Source of the DNA: Aminipila butyrica
GTDB lineage: Bacteria > Bacillota > Clostridia > Peptostreptococcales > Anaerovoracaceae
Assembly: GCF_010669305.1 (NCBI RefSeq)
Contig: NZ_CP048649.1
Span: 3,162,001-3,226,000, forward strand
Direction of reading: 5' to 3'
DNA: 64,000 nt
Shown in pieces: positions 52,683-60,906 of this stretch. Below the pieces are notes generated by a model. The model saw only the letters and a program-made list of their open reading frames with translations, did no database searches and was not told the origin of the DNA. The position numbers were made by a program, and so were the translations under genes. Position 1 is the stretch's first letter. Each line of letters starts with the position of its first letter.

Positions 52683-53399
52683 ATGACAAAGTTTATGATT
52701 ACCGATGATTTTTGGGCATTATTCCCCCAAGCCGAGATTTCCGTCATCCTAGCAAAAGGGATTAACAATACGGAAGAATATGTGGCCGAAGTTCGGCCGG
52801 AAATCAATCAGCTGCTGAAACAAAGCAACCAAGAGGCCAACAAGTTCTTAACTGCCGGCACGTTCAGCGAGAACAAGGTAATTTCCGTCTGGCGAAAGGC
52901 TTATCAACAGTTTAAAACAAAAAAAGGCGTCCGCTGCTCCATCGAAGCCCTGCTAAAACGTATTGAAAAAGGCTCTGGCGTATCTACGATTAATCCCTTG
53001 GTAGACATTTACAACGCAGTCTCCTTGACTTACGGACTCCCTTGTGGCGGCGAAGACATGGACACCTTTAAGGGCGATTTGCTCCTCACTCAAGCAGAAG
53101 GCGGCGAGCTCTTTCTGGCTTTAGGCGATGAGGCACATGATAACGCCCTGCCCGGAGAAATCCTCTACAAGGACGACGAAGGTGCGGTATGCCGCTGCTG
53201 GAATTGGCGTGACGGACAGCGGACTATGCTGACGAAAAACACGGTCAATGCCTTCCTCATCATCGAATCCGTTGATCCGGGCAAGAGCGATGATTTGAAG
53301 GCTGCTGCCATCAAGCTGGCTGAACTGACCACAAAATATCTAGGGGGCACCACCGAGGTGGTTCACTTGAACCAGTCTAATCGAGAAATGACCCTGTAA
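52683..53399 (+). CDS. B3/B4 tRNA-binding domain protein
   Basis: 238 residues that match the stand-alone B3/4 fold of the phenylalanyl-tRNA synthetase beta chain. The editing-fold core shows VRCSIEALLKRIEKGSGVSTINPLVDIYNAVSLTYGLPCGGEDMD (about 100-145) and FLIIESVDPGKSDDLK. Stand-alone members may edit misacylated tRNA or bind amino acids; the substrate is unknown. It has its own AAGGAGATAC site and may be co-transcribed with the EamA gene from the sigma-54 promoter. Confidence 0.8.
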   Translation: MTKFMITDDFWALFPQAEISVILAKGINNTEEYVAEVRPEINQLLKQSNQEANKFLTAGTFSENKVISVWRKAYQQFKTKKGVRCSIEALLKRIEKGSGVSTINPLVDIYNAVSLTYGLPCGGEDMDTFKGDLLLTQAEGGELFLALGDEAHDNALPGEILYKDDEGAVCRCWNWRDGQRTMLTKNTVNAFLIIESVDPGKSDDLKAAAIKLAELTTKYLGGTTEVVHLNQSNREMTL

Positions 53400-53448
53400 T
53401 GAACCTTTATTGAAACTAAAATAATTTCCTTAGATAAAAATACATTTA

Positions 53449-53538
53449 GCGAAGGACTTCCCGGCTATAGCATTCAGTTTAAACCTTAGAAAGCTCCTGA
53501 GATTTAAACACCCGTCCCCTTGCTGGGAAGTTTTTCGC
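53449..53538 (+). ncRNA. Structured RNA candidate downstream of the B3/4 gene
   Basis: GCGAAGGACTTCCCGGC (53449-53465) pairs over all 17 positions, allowing G-U, with GCTGGGAAGTTTTTCGC (53522-53538). Inside, GTTTAAACCTTAG pairs with CTGAGATTTAAAC (53477-53489 with 53497-53509) around a 7-base loop, with one C/A mismatch. Internal loops of 11 and 12 bases separate the stems. G-U pairs occur only if the plus strand is RNA, which gives the strand. No T-run follows directly, so it is more than a simple terminator. Confidence 0.45.
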
Positions 53539-53561
53539 GTGTCTTGCTTTTTATGCTTTTG

Positions 53562-53582
53562 AAATAGGGCTTTTATAGCCCT
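53562..53582 (-). terminator. Hairpin after the small peptide gene
   Basis: Minus strand TAGGGCT-ATAAA-AGCCCTA followed by TTTC, immediately past the stop of the peptide gene at 53585. A weak but well-placed terminator. Confidence 0.5.
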
Positions 53583-53584
53583 AC

Positions 53585-53809
53585 TTACCGTAAGCTGCCA
53601 TAGCTGACAGCACAAAGCTGTTGTCCCGGCAGGCCCCTGCCATTTCCCCGCCATTCATAGTGCTGTCCACCACCCAGACTCAACAAATCCTCAAAAGGAA
53701 GCGCTTCGCTTTTCCCCCAGCCAGCAGCTAAACTAAATTGATATCGTTCCTCTCTACCGCATCCATTATCGAAACTCCTGTCAAAGAAACATGCATTGCT
53801 TTCTTTCAT
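53585..53809 (-). CDS. Small peptide gene, 74 residues, unknown
   Basis: I know no homologue. Signals around it are strong: promoter TTGACA-17-TATGAT at 53895-53867, AAAGGGGGT 8 bases before the ATG, and a hairpin after the stop. The peptide is hydrophilic with three Cys (residues 7, 17 and about 66), an acidic/hydrophobic stretch ALPFEDLLSLGGG near 35-47 and a Gly/Arg-rich tail ending SYGSLR. LSLGG resembles a double-glycine leader cleavage site, but no peptidase exporter or modification enzyme is adjacent. The padR-yjdF pair is divergent. It may be a secreted or regulatory peptide; this is speculation. Confidence 0.5.
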   Translation of the reverse strand: MKESNACFFDRSFDNGCGREERYQFSLAAGWGKSEALPFEDLLSLGGGQHYEWRGNGRGLPGQQLCAVSYGSLR

Positions 53810-53866
53810 TTGTGGACCCCCTTTGTCCTTTTTATTGAATTATTTTACATTTCATACTATTTTTAT

Positions 53867-53895
53867 ATCATATTCCTTTTTACTTATCCTGTCAA
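53867..53895 (-). promoter_or_regulatory. Promoter of the small peptide gene
   Basis: TTGACA (53895-53890), 17-base spacer, TATGAT (53872-53867) on the minus strand. The predicted leader is about 50 bases. Confidence 0.75.
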
Positions 53896-53992
53896 TATTT
53901 TACATGTAATATTCAGAAAAATCTTTATATTTTTAGAAAAGATATAAAAATTCTTAAAAAATTAAATCAGCCTCTTGATTTATACTATAAAA

Positions 53993-54019
53993 TATATTAC
54001 TATAAATTATAGTAATATA
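53993..54019 (+). promoter_or_regulatory. PadR-type operator
   Basis: TATATTACTATAA-A-TTATAGTAATATA is a perfect inverted repeat with 13-base arms, ending 12 bases before the padR ATG and overlapping its promoter. It fits autorepression. Confidence 0.7.
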
Positions 54020-54031
54020 TAGGAGGGTTTT

Positions 54032-54559
54032 ATGTCATCCATTGATTTAGTAATATTAGGCATGCTGCTAGAAAAACCGCAGAGTGCCTATGATCTTCAA
54101 AAAGATGTTGAATACCATCACTTATCCAGATGGACCAAAATCAGCGTGCCGTCTATTTACAAAAAGGTTCTGCAACTAAAAGAAAAAGGATATCTGCAAA
54201 GCCAATCTATTAAAGGGAACAAACTTGCAGAAAAAGTCCTGTATACTATTACCAAGGAAGGCAAAGAGTACTTTGACCAGCTCATGAATACTTACGCCGA
54301 ACAACAAATATCCTTTCTTTTCGATTTTAACGTAGTTATTGCTAATTTAAATAAAATGGAAAAGAATGAAGCGCTTGTATTGATTGAAAAGTTGCAAAAA
54401 AATATTTGTCTTTCCACGGAGAAAGTTCAAAGCTATGAAGCAGACTATACGGATATTCCCTTGGTTGCAAAGACCATCTTCGAGCAGCAGCGGCGGCTCT
54501 ATCACTGCCTGTCCCAATGGCTAGACCACTTTCACAGTCAATTCAAAGGGGCGAAATAG
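54032..54559 (+). CDS. PadR-family transcriptional regulator
   Basis: 175 residues: N-terminal winged helix with VILGMLLEKPQSAYDLQKDVEYH and VPSIYKKVLQLKEKGYLQ (1-75) and a C-terminal helical Vir-type dimer domain (about 95-170). TAGGAGGG precedes the ATG, overlapping a 27-base palindrome that is probably its own operator. It is followed one base later by yjdF, and is divergent from the small peptide gene. The inducer is unknown; PadR proteins often sense aromatic acids or drugs. Confidence 0.88.
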   Translation: MSSIDLVILGMLLEKPQSAYDLQKDVEYHHLSRWTKISVPSIYKKVLQLKEKGYLQSQSIKGNKLAEKVLYTITKEGKEYFDQLMNTYAEQQISFLFDFNVVIANLNKMEKNEALVLIEKLQKNICLSTEKVQSYEADYTDIPLVAKTIFEQQRRLYHCLSQWLDHFHSQFKGAK

Positions 54560-54560
54560 C

Positions 54561-54977
54561 ATGGCTATCACTAGTAGCTTAACCATTTTATTTGAAGATC
54601 CGTTTTGGATTGGTCTCTATGAACGCACCGAAAGCTGCCGTTATGAAGTTTGTAAAATTACCTTTGGGCCAGAACCAAAGAATTATGAAGTTTATGAGTT
54701 TCTACGCTGTAATTGGCATAGTCTAAAATTCAGCCCCTCTGTTCATGTCCATAAAGCTGATCAGCGGCACGTCAATCCAAAGCGCTTGCAGCGGAAAATT
54801 AGCAGCCAGCTCCAAGAGCGCAATGTCAGCACCAAAGCCCAGCAGGCTTTGCAACTCCAACATGAGCAGGGAAAGTTACAGCGAAAGGACAAAAGTCAGG
54901 AGGAAAAAGAAACCGAAAAGGAAAGAAAATATGAGTTGCGACAAGAAAAAAGGAAAGCAAAGCATAAAGGGCGCTAA
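54561..54977 (+). CDS. yjdF: YjdF family (DUF2992) protein
   Basis: 138 residues beginning SSLTILFEDPFWIGLYERTESCRYEVCKITFGPEPKNYEVYEFL, the typical YjdF/DUF2992 start, followed by a strongly basic, charged helical tail (about 85-138, rich in Lys, Glu and Gln). In other bacteria yjdF genes are controlled by an RNA that senses azaaromatic compounds; here a PadR regulator takes that place, with the two genes adjacent and co-transcribed. Function unknown; a role in aromatic stress is inferred. Confidence 0.82.
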   Translation: MAITSSLTILFEDPFWIGLYERTESCRYEVCKITFGPEPKNYEVYEFLRCNWHSLKFSPSVHVHKADQRHVNPKRLQRKISSQLQERNVSTKAQQALQLQHEQGKLQRKDKSQEEKETEKERKYELRQEKRKAKHKGR

Positions 54978-55027
54978 GCTTCACATAACAGGATACCCAG
55001 ACCAGCGGGCCACTTCACGGTTATCAC

Positions 55028-55057
55028 AGCAGCATATTTTTATGCTGCTTTTTTTCC
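55028..55057 (+). terminator. padR-yjdF terminator
   Basis: AGCAGCATA-TTTT-TATGCTGCT followed by TTTTTTT. Confidence 0.93.
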
Positions 55058-55088
55058 GTTATCTATAATTTTCTTGTTCCATACAGGG

Positions 55089-55117
55089 TTGACAAGTTTT
55101 TGGAATTATTGTATCAT
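55089..55117 (+). promoter_or_regulatory. Promoter of the riboswitch-exchanger unit
   Basis: TTGACA (55089-55094), exact 17-base spacer, TATCAT (55112-55117); start expected near 55124, just ahead of the aptamer. Confidence 0.85.
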
Positions 55118-55129
55118 AAATGCAGTTAA

Positions 55130-55255
55130 GAGGGAGTAATTGATATACAAAGTCAACATCCTGACAGAGCAGTCTGCCTGGCTTTGTAGCCGTTTTTTAT
55201 GGTAATGAGACTTTTAACATGACTTAGAATTAAAGTCGTGTTGAAAGTCTTTTTT
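55130..55255 (+). ncRNA. yybP-ykoY (Mn2+) riboswitch with terminator
   Basis: After the start comes AGAGGGAGTA (5' strand of P1 in this class), ACAAAG-TCAAC (55147-55157), a P4-type arm CTGACAGAGCAGTCTG, CCTGGCTTTGTAGCC (with CTTTGT 55182-55187 closing the stem) and AATGAGAC, the same block order as the yybP-ykoY motif. An 18-bp intrinsic terminator, 55208-55225 with 55233-55250, and TTTTTT follow. In this class Mn2+ binding prevents termination, so high manganese should turn on the exchanger. Confidence 0.8.
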
Positions 55256-55291
55256 GGTCACTGAATCATTTAAACTTAAAGGAGAAATTAT

Positions 55292-56287
55292 ATGATCATC
55301 AATGTAGTAATGCTTATTTTGAGCCTGGCCCTAATTCTAGTTGCCTGCTTTGTGTTTACCAACGCCATCGAATGGTTTGGCAAAAGGCTGAACCTAGGTG
55401 AAGGCGTTGTGGGCAGTGTGTTGGCTGCCATCGGTACAGCCCTTCCGGAGACCGTCATCCCTATTATCGCTATCGTATTTTATACAAGTGATGGCGCAGA
55501 GGATATCGGTGTAGGCGCCATCGCCGGAGCCCCTTTTATGCTGGGGTCTTTAGCACTGTTCGTCGTTGGTGCGGCAGTCTGTATTTACACGCTGCTGGGC
55601 AAGCGAAGTCTGCGAATGACCGCAGATGTCAATGTCATCTCCCGAGACTTAAAATATTTCATCATCATTTACGGTATTGCCATCCTGACCAGCCAAATTT
55701 ACACCCATCTCATGGTTAAGGCAGTTATTGCTATCATTCTGATGCTGTCTTATTTCTTATACTTAAAAAATACCTTCTGTGAAGAAAGTCAGCAGCTGTG
55801 CGACTTAGATCCCCTCTACGTATGCCGCATCTGCCGGACTCGGACCAACATGTTCTGGATTATCGTTCAGCTGGTTCTAGCCCTGATAGCAATCGTCTGG
55901 GGAGCGCACCTGTTTGTAGGCTATGTAGAAGGCCTGTCCACAGTTCTGGGTATTACTCCGCTGGTGCTGTCCATGATTATTACCCCAATTGCGACAGAGC
56001 TGCCGGAAAAACTGAATTCAGTTATCTGGACGGGACGCAGAAAAGATACCTTAGCGCTAGGTAATATTACAGGGGCGATGATTTTCCAGAGCTGCTTCCC
56101 GGTGGTTTTCGGAATGTTATTTACTCCTTGGCACCTGGAAGGCGCTACCATGTTGTCTGCAATCTTAGCCTTGACTTCTGCCGCTTTCCATCTGCTTTGG
56201 ATGAAAATTTTTAAGACGGTCAATGCCATCGTGCTGATGCTCAGCGGGTTGCTTTACCTGATTTTCATCTTCTACTTATTTGGTTAA
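55292..56287 (+). CDS. Na+/Ca2+ exchanger family (CaCA) cation transporter
   Basis: 331 residues, about ten helices in two inverted repeats. The alpha-repeat motifs GSVLAAIGTALPETVIPIIAI (near 42) and SMIITPIATELPEKLNSVIW (near 225) contain the conserved Glu residues for the cation. Located behind a yybP-ykoY riboswitch, so manganese, alone or with calcium, is the likely exported ion; other yybP-ykoY-controlled genes are Mn2+ exporters or P-type Ca2+ ATPases. Monocistronic with a terminator. Confidence 0.9.
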   Translation: MIINVVMLILSLALILVACFVFTNAIEWFGKRLNLGEGVVGSVLAAIGTALPETVIPIIAIVFYTSDGAEDIGVGAIAGAPFMLGSLALFVVGAAVCIYTLLGKRSLRMTADVNVISRDLKYFIIIYGIAILTSQIYTHLMVKAVIAIILMLSYFLYLKNTFCEESQQLCDLDPLYVCRICRTRTNMFWIIVQLVLALIAIVWGAHLFVGYVEGLSTVLGITPLVLSMIITPIATELPEKLNSVIWTGRRKDTLALGNITGAMIFQSCFPVVFGMLFTPWHLEGATMLSAILALTSAAFHLLWMKIFKTVNAIVLMLSGLLYLIFIFYLFG

Positions 56288-56330
56288 GATCGGAAAACTT
56301 TGATAAAGGTGCCCCTTTCTTTGACACACT

Positions 56331-56360
56331 AAAAACCACGCATAAATGCGTGGTTTTTTT
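56331..56360. terminator. Bidirectional terminator
   Basis: AAAAACCACGCAT-AA-ATGCGTGGTTTTTTT. It ends both the exchanger gene and the convergent permease operon. Confidence 0.93.
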
Positions 56361-56449
56361 GTACAATTTATTCTAGTATACAAGCGGTGCTCCTGTATCG
56401 TTTCCCTAAGGAGTTCTTACCACACCGTGATCTTTATGGCAGAGATTTT

Positions 56450-57928
56450 CTATAAGCTTCCTTCGATTTCTTTTCTCGATAAGTCCATCTCTTCCAACGG
56501 TACAATCTTAGTCTTCTTTACAATTTTACGCACGATATACAACGCAATCATAATTGGCAAACCAATGTAAGCCACCAGGATGCCATACCAATCTACTCCA
56601 GAAGCAGAAAAGGCGTAATATCCCTGGCCTAAGATTACGGCCCCGGATATAATCAGGGAAAGGATGGTTCCATATGGATACCATTTCGTCCTATATTTCA
56701 GTACAGACAAGTCCTTTCCTTGCTTGGCGAAGCCCCGGCGGAACCGCAGATGGCAGATACAAACCCCAAACCACGTCATAAATCCAGTCAGCCCGGTAGC
56801 ATTATACAACCAGGTGTACACCTGACTGTCCCCCGCAAAAGAGGTAAGAAAGCAAAGGCAGGCAATCACCAGGGTGCCTAGCACTGCATAAATTGGAACG
56901 CCTTTTCGGCTAGTAACTGCAAATACTTTCGGTGCATGGTTGGATAAGGCCATGGAGTACAGCAGACGACTGGCAGAATACAATGTTGAGTTTCCGCAAG
57001 ATAAAATCGAGGTCAGGATAACTGCATTCATCAAGGATGCGGCCATAGCAATCCCGCTCCGCTCAAAGACCATGGTAAAAGGGCTTACCGCCACATTATC
57101 TACATCTGCACCGAGCAGATTTGAATCCGTATATGGAATCAGCGTAGCCACTATGAAAATGGCTCCAATATAAAAAATTAAAATCCGCCAGAACACGCTG
57201 TTAATGGCTTTTGGCACCGTTTTAGCTGGATTAACGCATTCTCCCGCGGCAATGGCGGTAGCCTCTACGCCGACAAAGGAAAACCCCGCTACCATCAAAA
57301 TGCTGAAAACCCCGAAAGCTCCGCCTACAAAAGGTGCTTCTCCCACTGTCCAGTTGGAAAAGCCCGGGCTATCATTAGAAAAAACACCCAATATCATCAG
57401 CACGCCCACTACTAAAAAGATAATAATGGTGACCACTTTGATGCCGGCAAACCAGAACTCCGATTCACCGAATATGCTGACAGAAAATAAATTTAAACCT
57501 AACAGCAGCAAGATAAAAATGGAACTCCACATAGCCGACGAGCTATCCGGAAACCAAAACTTCATGACGATGGCGGAAGCAACTAACTCCGTCGCAATTG
57601 TCATTGTGCTGCAATACCAATAATTCCATCCCATGGCAAACCCGAAAGCCGGATCCACATATTTCTTGGAATACAATTCGAACGCACCGGCTACCGGCAG
57701 ATACGTCGCCATCTCCCCCAACGCCGTCATCATAAAATATACGGCGATACCAATGATTAAATAGGCCACCATCGTGCCGCCAGAGCCTGCCGAACTGATG
57801 GAGGAACCGGTGGCTACAAACAACCCGGTTCCAATCGCTCCGCCGATAGCAATCATATTCATCTGCCTTGGCTTTAATTTTCGTTCCAGCCCGCTTCCGG
57901 CTGGCAATTCTTTAGTTTTATTCTCCAT
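56450..57928 (-). CDS. Amino acid permease, APC family
   Basis: 492 residues with twelve helices. The consensus GGAIGTGLFVATGSSISSAG (near 30) and LPVAGAFELYSKKYVDPAFGFAMGWNYWY (near 77) are typical of AAT/LysP/RocE permeases. As the third gene of an operon headed by an amidinotransferase-fold enzyme and RocB, and activated by a RocR-like regulator, it most likely carries arginine, ornithine, citrulline or a methylated arginine (inference). AAGGAGAAG lies before the ATG; 40 bases after the rocB stop. Confidence 0.88.
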   Translation of the reverse strand: MENKTKELPAGSGLERKLKPRQMNMIAIGGAIGTGLFVATGSSISSAGSGGTMVAYLIIGIAVYFMMTALGEMATYLPVAGAFELYSKKYVDPAFGFAMGWNYWYCSTMTIATELVASAIVMKFWFPDSSSAMWSSIFILLLLGLNLFSVSIFGESEFWFAGIKVVTIIIFLVVGVLMILGVFSNDSPGFSNWTVGEAPFVGGAFGVFSILMVAGFSFVGVEATAIAAGECVNPAKTVPKAINSVFWRILIFYIGAIFIVATLIPYTDSNLLGADVDNVAVSPFTMVFERSGIAMAASLMNAVILTSILSCGNSTLYSASRLLYSMALSNHAPKVFAVTSRKGVPIYAVLGTLVIACLCFLTSFAGDSQVYTWLYNATGLTGFMTWFGVCICHLRFRRGFAKQGKDLSVLKYRTKWYPYGTILSLIISGAVILGQGYYAFSASGVDWYGILVAYIGLPIMIALYIVRKIVKKTKIVPLEEMDLSRKEIEGSL

Positions 57929-57968
57929 ACATCTTCTCCTTATCTTATATCTCTCACCTCTTTAAATC

Positions 57969-59639
57969 TTACCAGTTCAGCAGCAAGCTCACTGCTTCAT
58001 CAATAATATCTGGGGTACGGTGGTACAGATCCTCCTCATACACCCGCTCCGTCAGTTTATGAAAATCCTTCCCCCACGGGCCGATGTTAATGCAAGGCAT
58101 GGATACCTCCTCCAGCTCTTCGATAGGAATGGCATAGAACGAGCCAAACAATGGCATGTATGTATTTAAAGCTCGAACCGTCTCTTTCCCCTCCCGTATG
58201 CTGGTATAACTGAGATCCGATATGCCTGTATAAAAATCCTCCACTTCATACGTCTGCCCGAAGTGGGCCTCCGTATAATGGCAAAGCTGACCGGATAAGT
58301 CGGCAATATCCGGCGCCAGCCCCGTATAATACCGATTGGAAACATTGGGGTAATAAGGCGGCACTAAGCCATACACAATCCGTGGGGAAATATCATCGAT
58401 ATATTGATATATAAATTCTACCAATTCAAAATTGCACTCGATGATACTGCACAGCCCTTGATTAAATCGCTTCTTAATCTCCTGGAGTTTTTCCCCATAA
58501 GGTCCGGTGAAAGCCTCTCCATAGTTATCACAGGCTTCTTCATACAACTTGGTAAAATCTGTTACCTGCACCGTCCAGGGCAGCTTTTCTTCCGGCAACT
58601 GTTTCACTTGAGCAAACTGCTGATATCTTTTCTGCATTTCCGCCAGCACCGTCTCAAAGGATTGGCGGCAGATTTCCTCTACCTGCTCCATGACTCCCTG
58701 GGGCGTGCGATTTAAAGTTAAAATGCTGAAGCAGCCAGACACCGACAAGGGCATGGATACATCATACTGCTTTTTATTATCCTTCAAATACAGCCAGGTA
58801 GGCGGCGGTGCCATTTCACGGCCTTCCACATCGCTGAAGGCCAGATTCAACTCTGTCCGCCGTAAGATTTCACTCATGACATTCAGTGGATTAAGTCCTT
58901 CAAAGACCTTGCCGATGTGGGACAAATATCCTCGCGCATAAATAAAAGGCATGAGCTTTCCTACCGAGCCTTCGGAAAAGATTCCTTTATCCGCTTCCTT
59001 CCGCTGGTGAGGCTCCGAATTTATCATCATCCGGTAATTCAACCCATATTGCTGCTTCAGCTCTTTTAGCAGGCTGACAGCGGCCCGCATCCCTGCGGAC
59101 AAGTTCTCCTCATCTGGCACGGCCAATAGCAGGATGTTGCCTTTCAGCCCCCGAACCCGGCTGTACCGCTCCAAAAGCGCCAGTTGTATCGCTCCGCCCC
59201 CTTTCATGTCGCAAACCCCTCGGCCAAACAGGTAGTCCCCAGACAATAGGTCAAGCTGTGCTTCCTCTGGCAGAGAATCCTTTATTTTCAGCAGCTCTTC
59301 TTTTAAGGGCTCTGGCGAAAAGGCATAAGGCTTCAGCAGTTTATAATCCCCTATTTCTACTACATCATTGTGGTGAATAAACACTACCGTATCTGGCCCT
59401 TCTCCCTTGACCAACCCATAAGAAACCGCTCGCTCAAAAGGATCTTCCGGAATAGCATAGGTGCCAAAATACTCCGGGTGTTGCTTAAAATAAGGGATGT
59501 CGGAAAAGTGCTTCATGAGGAAATCCTCTGCCGCCTTTTCCCCGCTGCTGAAAGTAAAGCTTTCCGCCTTAATATAGGACAGCAGAATTTTTCGGATGTC
59601 CTGCCCGATTTCCTCCAGCCTTTCTTTCTTCTCATCCAT
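57969..59639 (-). CDS. rocB: RocB-type M20 peptidase-like protein
   Basis: 556 residues, the length of Bacillus RocB, which belongs to an arginine degradation operon but has no assigned reaction. The M20 metal-binding sequence is FIHHNDVVEIGDY (near 88) and GRGVCDMKGGGAIQLALLE (near 155), with VPDEENLSAGMRAA (near 195) as the catalytic Glu motif; a long dimerisation/lid region fills 270-480. It lies 60 bases downstream of the amidinotransferase-fold gene. It may hydrolyse an arginine-derived amide (inference). Confidence 0.85.
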   Translation of the reverse strand: MDEKKERLEEIGQDIRKILLSYIKAESFTFSSGEKAAEDFLMKHFSDIPYFKQHPEYFGTYAIPEDPFERAVSYGLVKGEGPDTVVFIHHNDVVEIGDYKLLKPYAFSPEPLKEELLKIKDSLPEEAQLDLLSGDYLFGRGVCDMKGGGAIQLALLERYSRVRGLKGNILLLAVPDEENLSAGMRAAVSLLKELKQQYGLNYRMMINSEPHQRKEADKGIFSEGSVGKLMPFIYARGYLSHIGKVFEGLNPLNVMSEILRRTELNLAFSDVEGREMAPPPTWLYLKDNKKQYDVSMPLSVSGCFSILTLNRTPQGVMEQVEEICRQSFETVLAEMQKRYQQFAQVKQLPEEKLPWTVQVTDFTKLYEEACDNYGEAFTGPYGEKLQEIKKRFNQGLCSIIECNFELVEFIYQYIDDISPRIVYGLVPPYYPNVSNRYYTGLAPDIADLSGQLCHYTEAHFGQTYEVEDFYTGISDLSYTSIREGKETVRALNTYMPLFGSFYAIPIEELEEVSMPCINIGPWGKDFHKLTERVYEEDLYHRTPDIIDEAVSLLLNW

Positions 59640-59699
59640 AATTGTTTAACCTTCCTTTCTGCCGTTCTTTCTCACCCTCTGTTTAGATGACTTTCTACG

Positions 59700-60575
59700 T
59701 TAAATTCTGTACAAAGGAGCGGTCAGACAAGTCGGTCCGCCAGTACCCCGATAAGAAAGTTCCTTTCCTTCATAGGTCAGCACCTCTACCCCCAAGTCCT
59801 CTAATTGCTTCTGAACCTTTGGACAGCCTTTGATGAAGACCACCTGGCCCGGCTTCAAGGCCAGCAGATTCGTTCCCAAGTAATCGTATTCCTCATCATC
59901 GGCCTCGATTAAAGTAATCCCTTTGTCAATTAAGTACTCTCGGAAGAACACCGGCATGTACTTGGAGTAGACCACCGCCTTATCGCGGTCCACAAAACTG
60001 ATGATGCTCATCAGGTGCAGACAGGCATCTACGCCATCTCCGTGAGGCATAGGTATGATTATGTATTCCTCCACCACATCCTTGGTCAGTTCCTTAAACT
60101 GACGAATACCTTCATCATTCGTCCGGTAACCTCGTCCGATGGCCACCGTCTTTTCATCAATCCAGAGAACATCCCCGCCCTCCATTTTGCCAGGAGCTTG
60201 TATCTCCCCTAAGGTTGGAATGCCAATGCTCTCTAAATATGCCTTTGTAGCAAGATATTCCTTGCTTCTCAGCTCTTTGCCCATAGGAAAGTAGATGGCC
60301 CCTTTTTTCGTTATTTTCAGCGGGTCGTGAGCATAAATGGAATCCAGTCCAGTTCTCTCATCAGCAGGCAGGGTATAAACCTCCTTTACATGCTTGCGAA
60401 TAATCTGCTCAAAGACTTCATATTCTTTCAGCACGGTTGCATAATCGGGACAACCAAAATATTTAAAGTTTTTCCAATTCTCATCCAGATGCTCCTGACT
60501 GATAAACGCCTCCTGTGGCCGCTTGATTAAAATTGCCTGAATCTCTTCCACCATGGACTGACAACCATATTTCAT
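59700..60575 (-). CDS. Amidinotransferase/arginine deiminase-fold guanidine hydrolase
   Basis: 291-residue pentein. Conserved pieces: APGKMEGGDVLWIDEKTVAIGRGYRTNDEGI (Glu-Gly-Asp near 130), the catalytic His in PMPHGDGVDACLHL (near 180) and the nucleophile Cys283 in GGPTCLTAPLYR. This resembles dimethylarginine dimethylaminohydrolase and related single-domain hydrolases more than classical 400-residue ArcA. GGAGG lies 7 bases before the ATG. It heads an operon with rocB and a permease from a perfect sigma-54 promoter. Substrate (arginine, methylarginine, agmatine-like) is not settled. Confidence 0.82.
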   Translation of the reverse strand: MKYGCQSMVEEIQAILIKRPQEAFISQEHLDENWKNFKYFGCPDYATVLKEYEVFEQIIRKHVKEVYTLPADERTGLDSIYAHDPLKITKKGAIYFPMGKELRSKEYLATKAYLESIGIPTLGEIQAPGKMEGGDVLWIDEKTVAIGRGYRTNDEGIRQFKELTKDVVEEYIIIPMPHGDGVDACLHLMSIISFVDRDKAVVYSKYMPVFFREYLIDKGITLIEADDEEYDYLGTNLLALKPGQVVFIKGCPKVQKQLEDLGVEVLTYEGKELSYRGTGGPTCLTAPLYRI

Positions 60576-60643
60576 ATTTCTTTACCTCCTTGCATACACA
60601 GTAACAAAATAACAGCGCTTTACTTTTTTGTTTTTAGAAAAGA

Positions 60644-60658
60644 GCAAATATTGTGCCA
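60644..60658 (-). promoter_or_regulatory. Sigma-54 promoter of the amidinotransferase-rocB-permease operon
   Basis: Minus strand TGGCAC (60658-60653), AATAT, TTGC (60647-60644): perfect consensus with exact spacing, about 70 bases upstream of the ATG. Confidence 0.93.
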
Positions 60659-60782
60659 ACTTTATAGTTAATTGACATTTTGAATAAATATACAACACTT
60701 CTCCTTCATATTGCAAGCTTTATTGCATATTTATTTTATTTTTTTATTTATTATTTATTTCTTTTTTAATTTTCACTGTACC

Positions 60783-60849
60783 TTTTTTCGCAAAAAAATA
60801 ATAACAAGGTAAAATTTTTTGCACTTTTTTCGCAAAATTTTTTACCTTG
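60783..60849. promoter_or_regulatory. Activator sites for the RocR-like regulator
   Basis: TTTTTTCGCAAAA occurs at 60783-60795 and 60825-60837, 42 bases apart (four turns). CAAGGTAAAATTTTTTGC (60805-60822) and GCAAAATTTTTTACCTTG (60832-60849) form a 16-of-18 inverted repeat. The block is 125-190 bases upstream of the -24 box, a normal enhancer position. The rest of 60576-60906 is AT-rich with no gene. Confidence 0.55.
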
Positions 60850-60906
60850 CTACTTCCATTCACTCTTTTCTTAATCTACGTGTAGTCCGTTCCACCTTGA
60901 GCATGC

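Noticed and set aside
53585..53809. Omp85-type barrel fragment
   Set aside because: The LGGG...RG stretch slightly resembles a barrel turn, but the peptide is complete with its own signals and the organism appears to lack an outer membrane.
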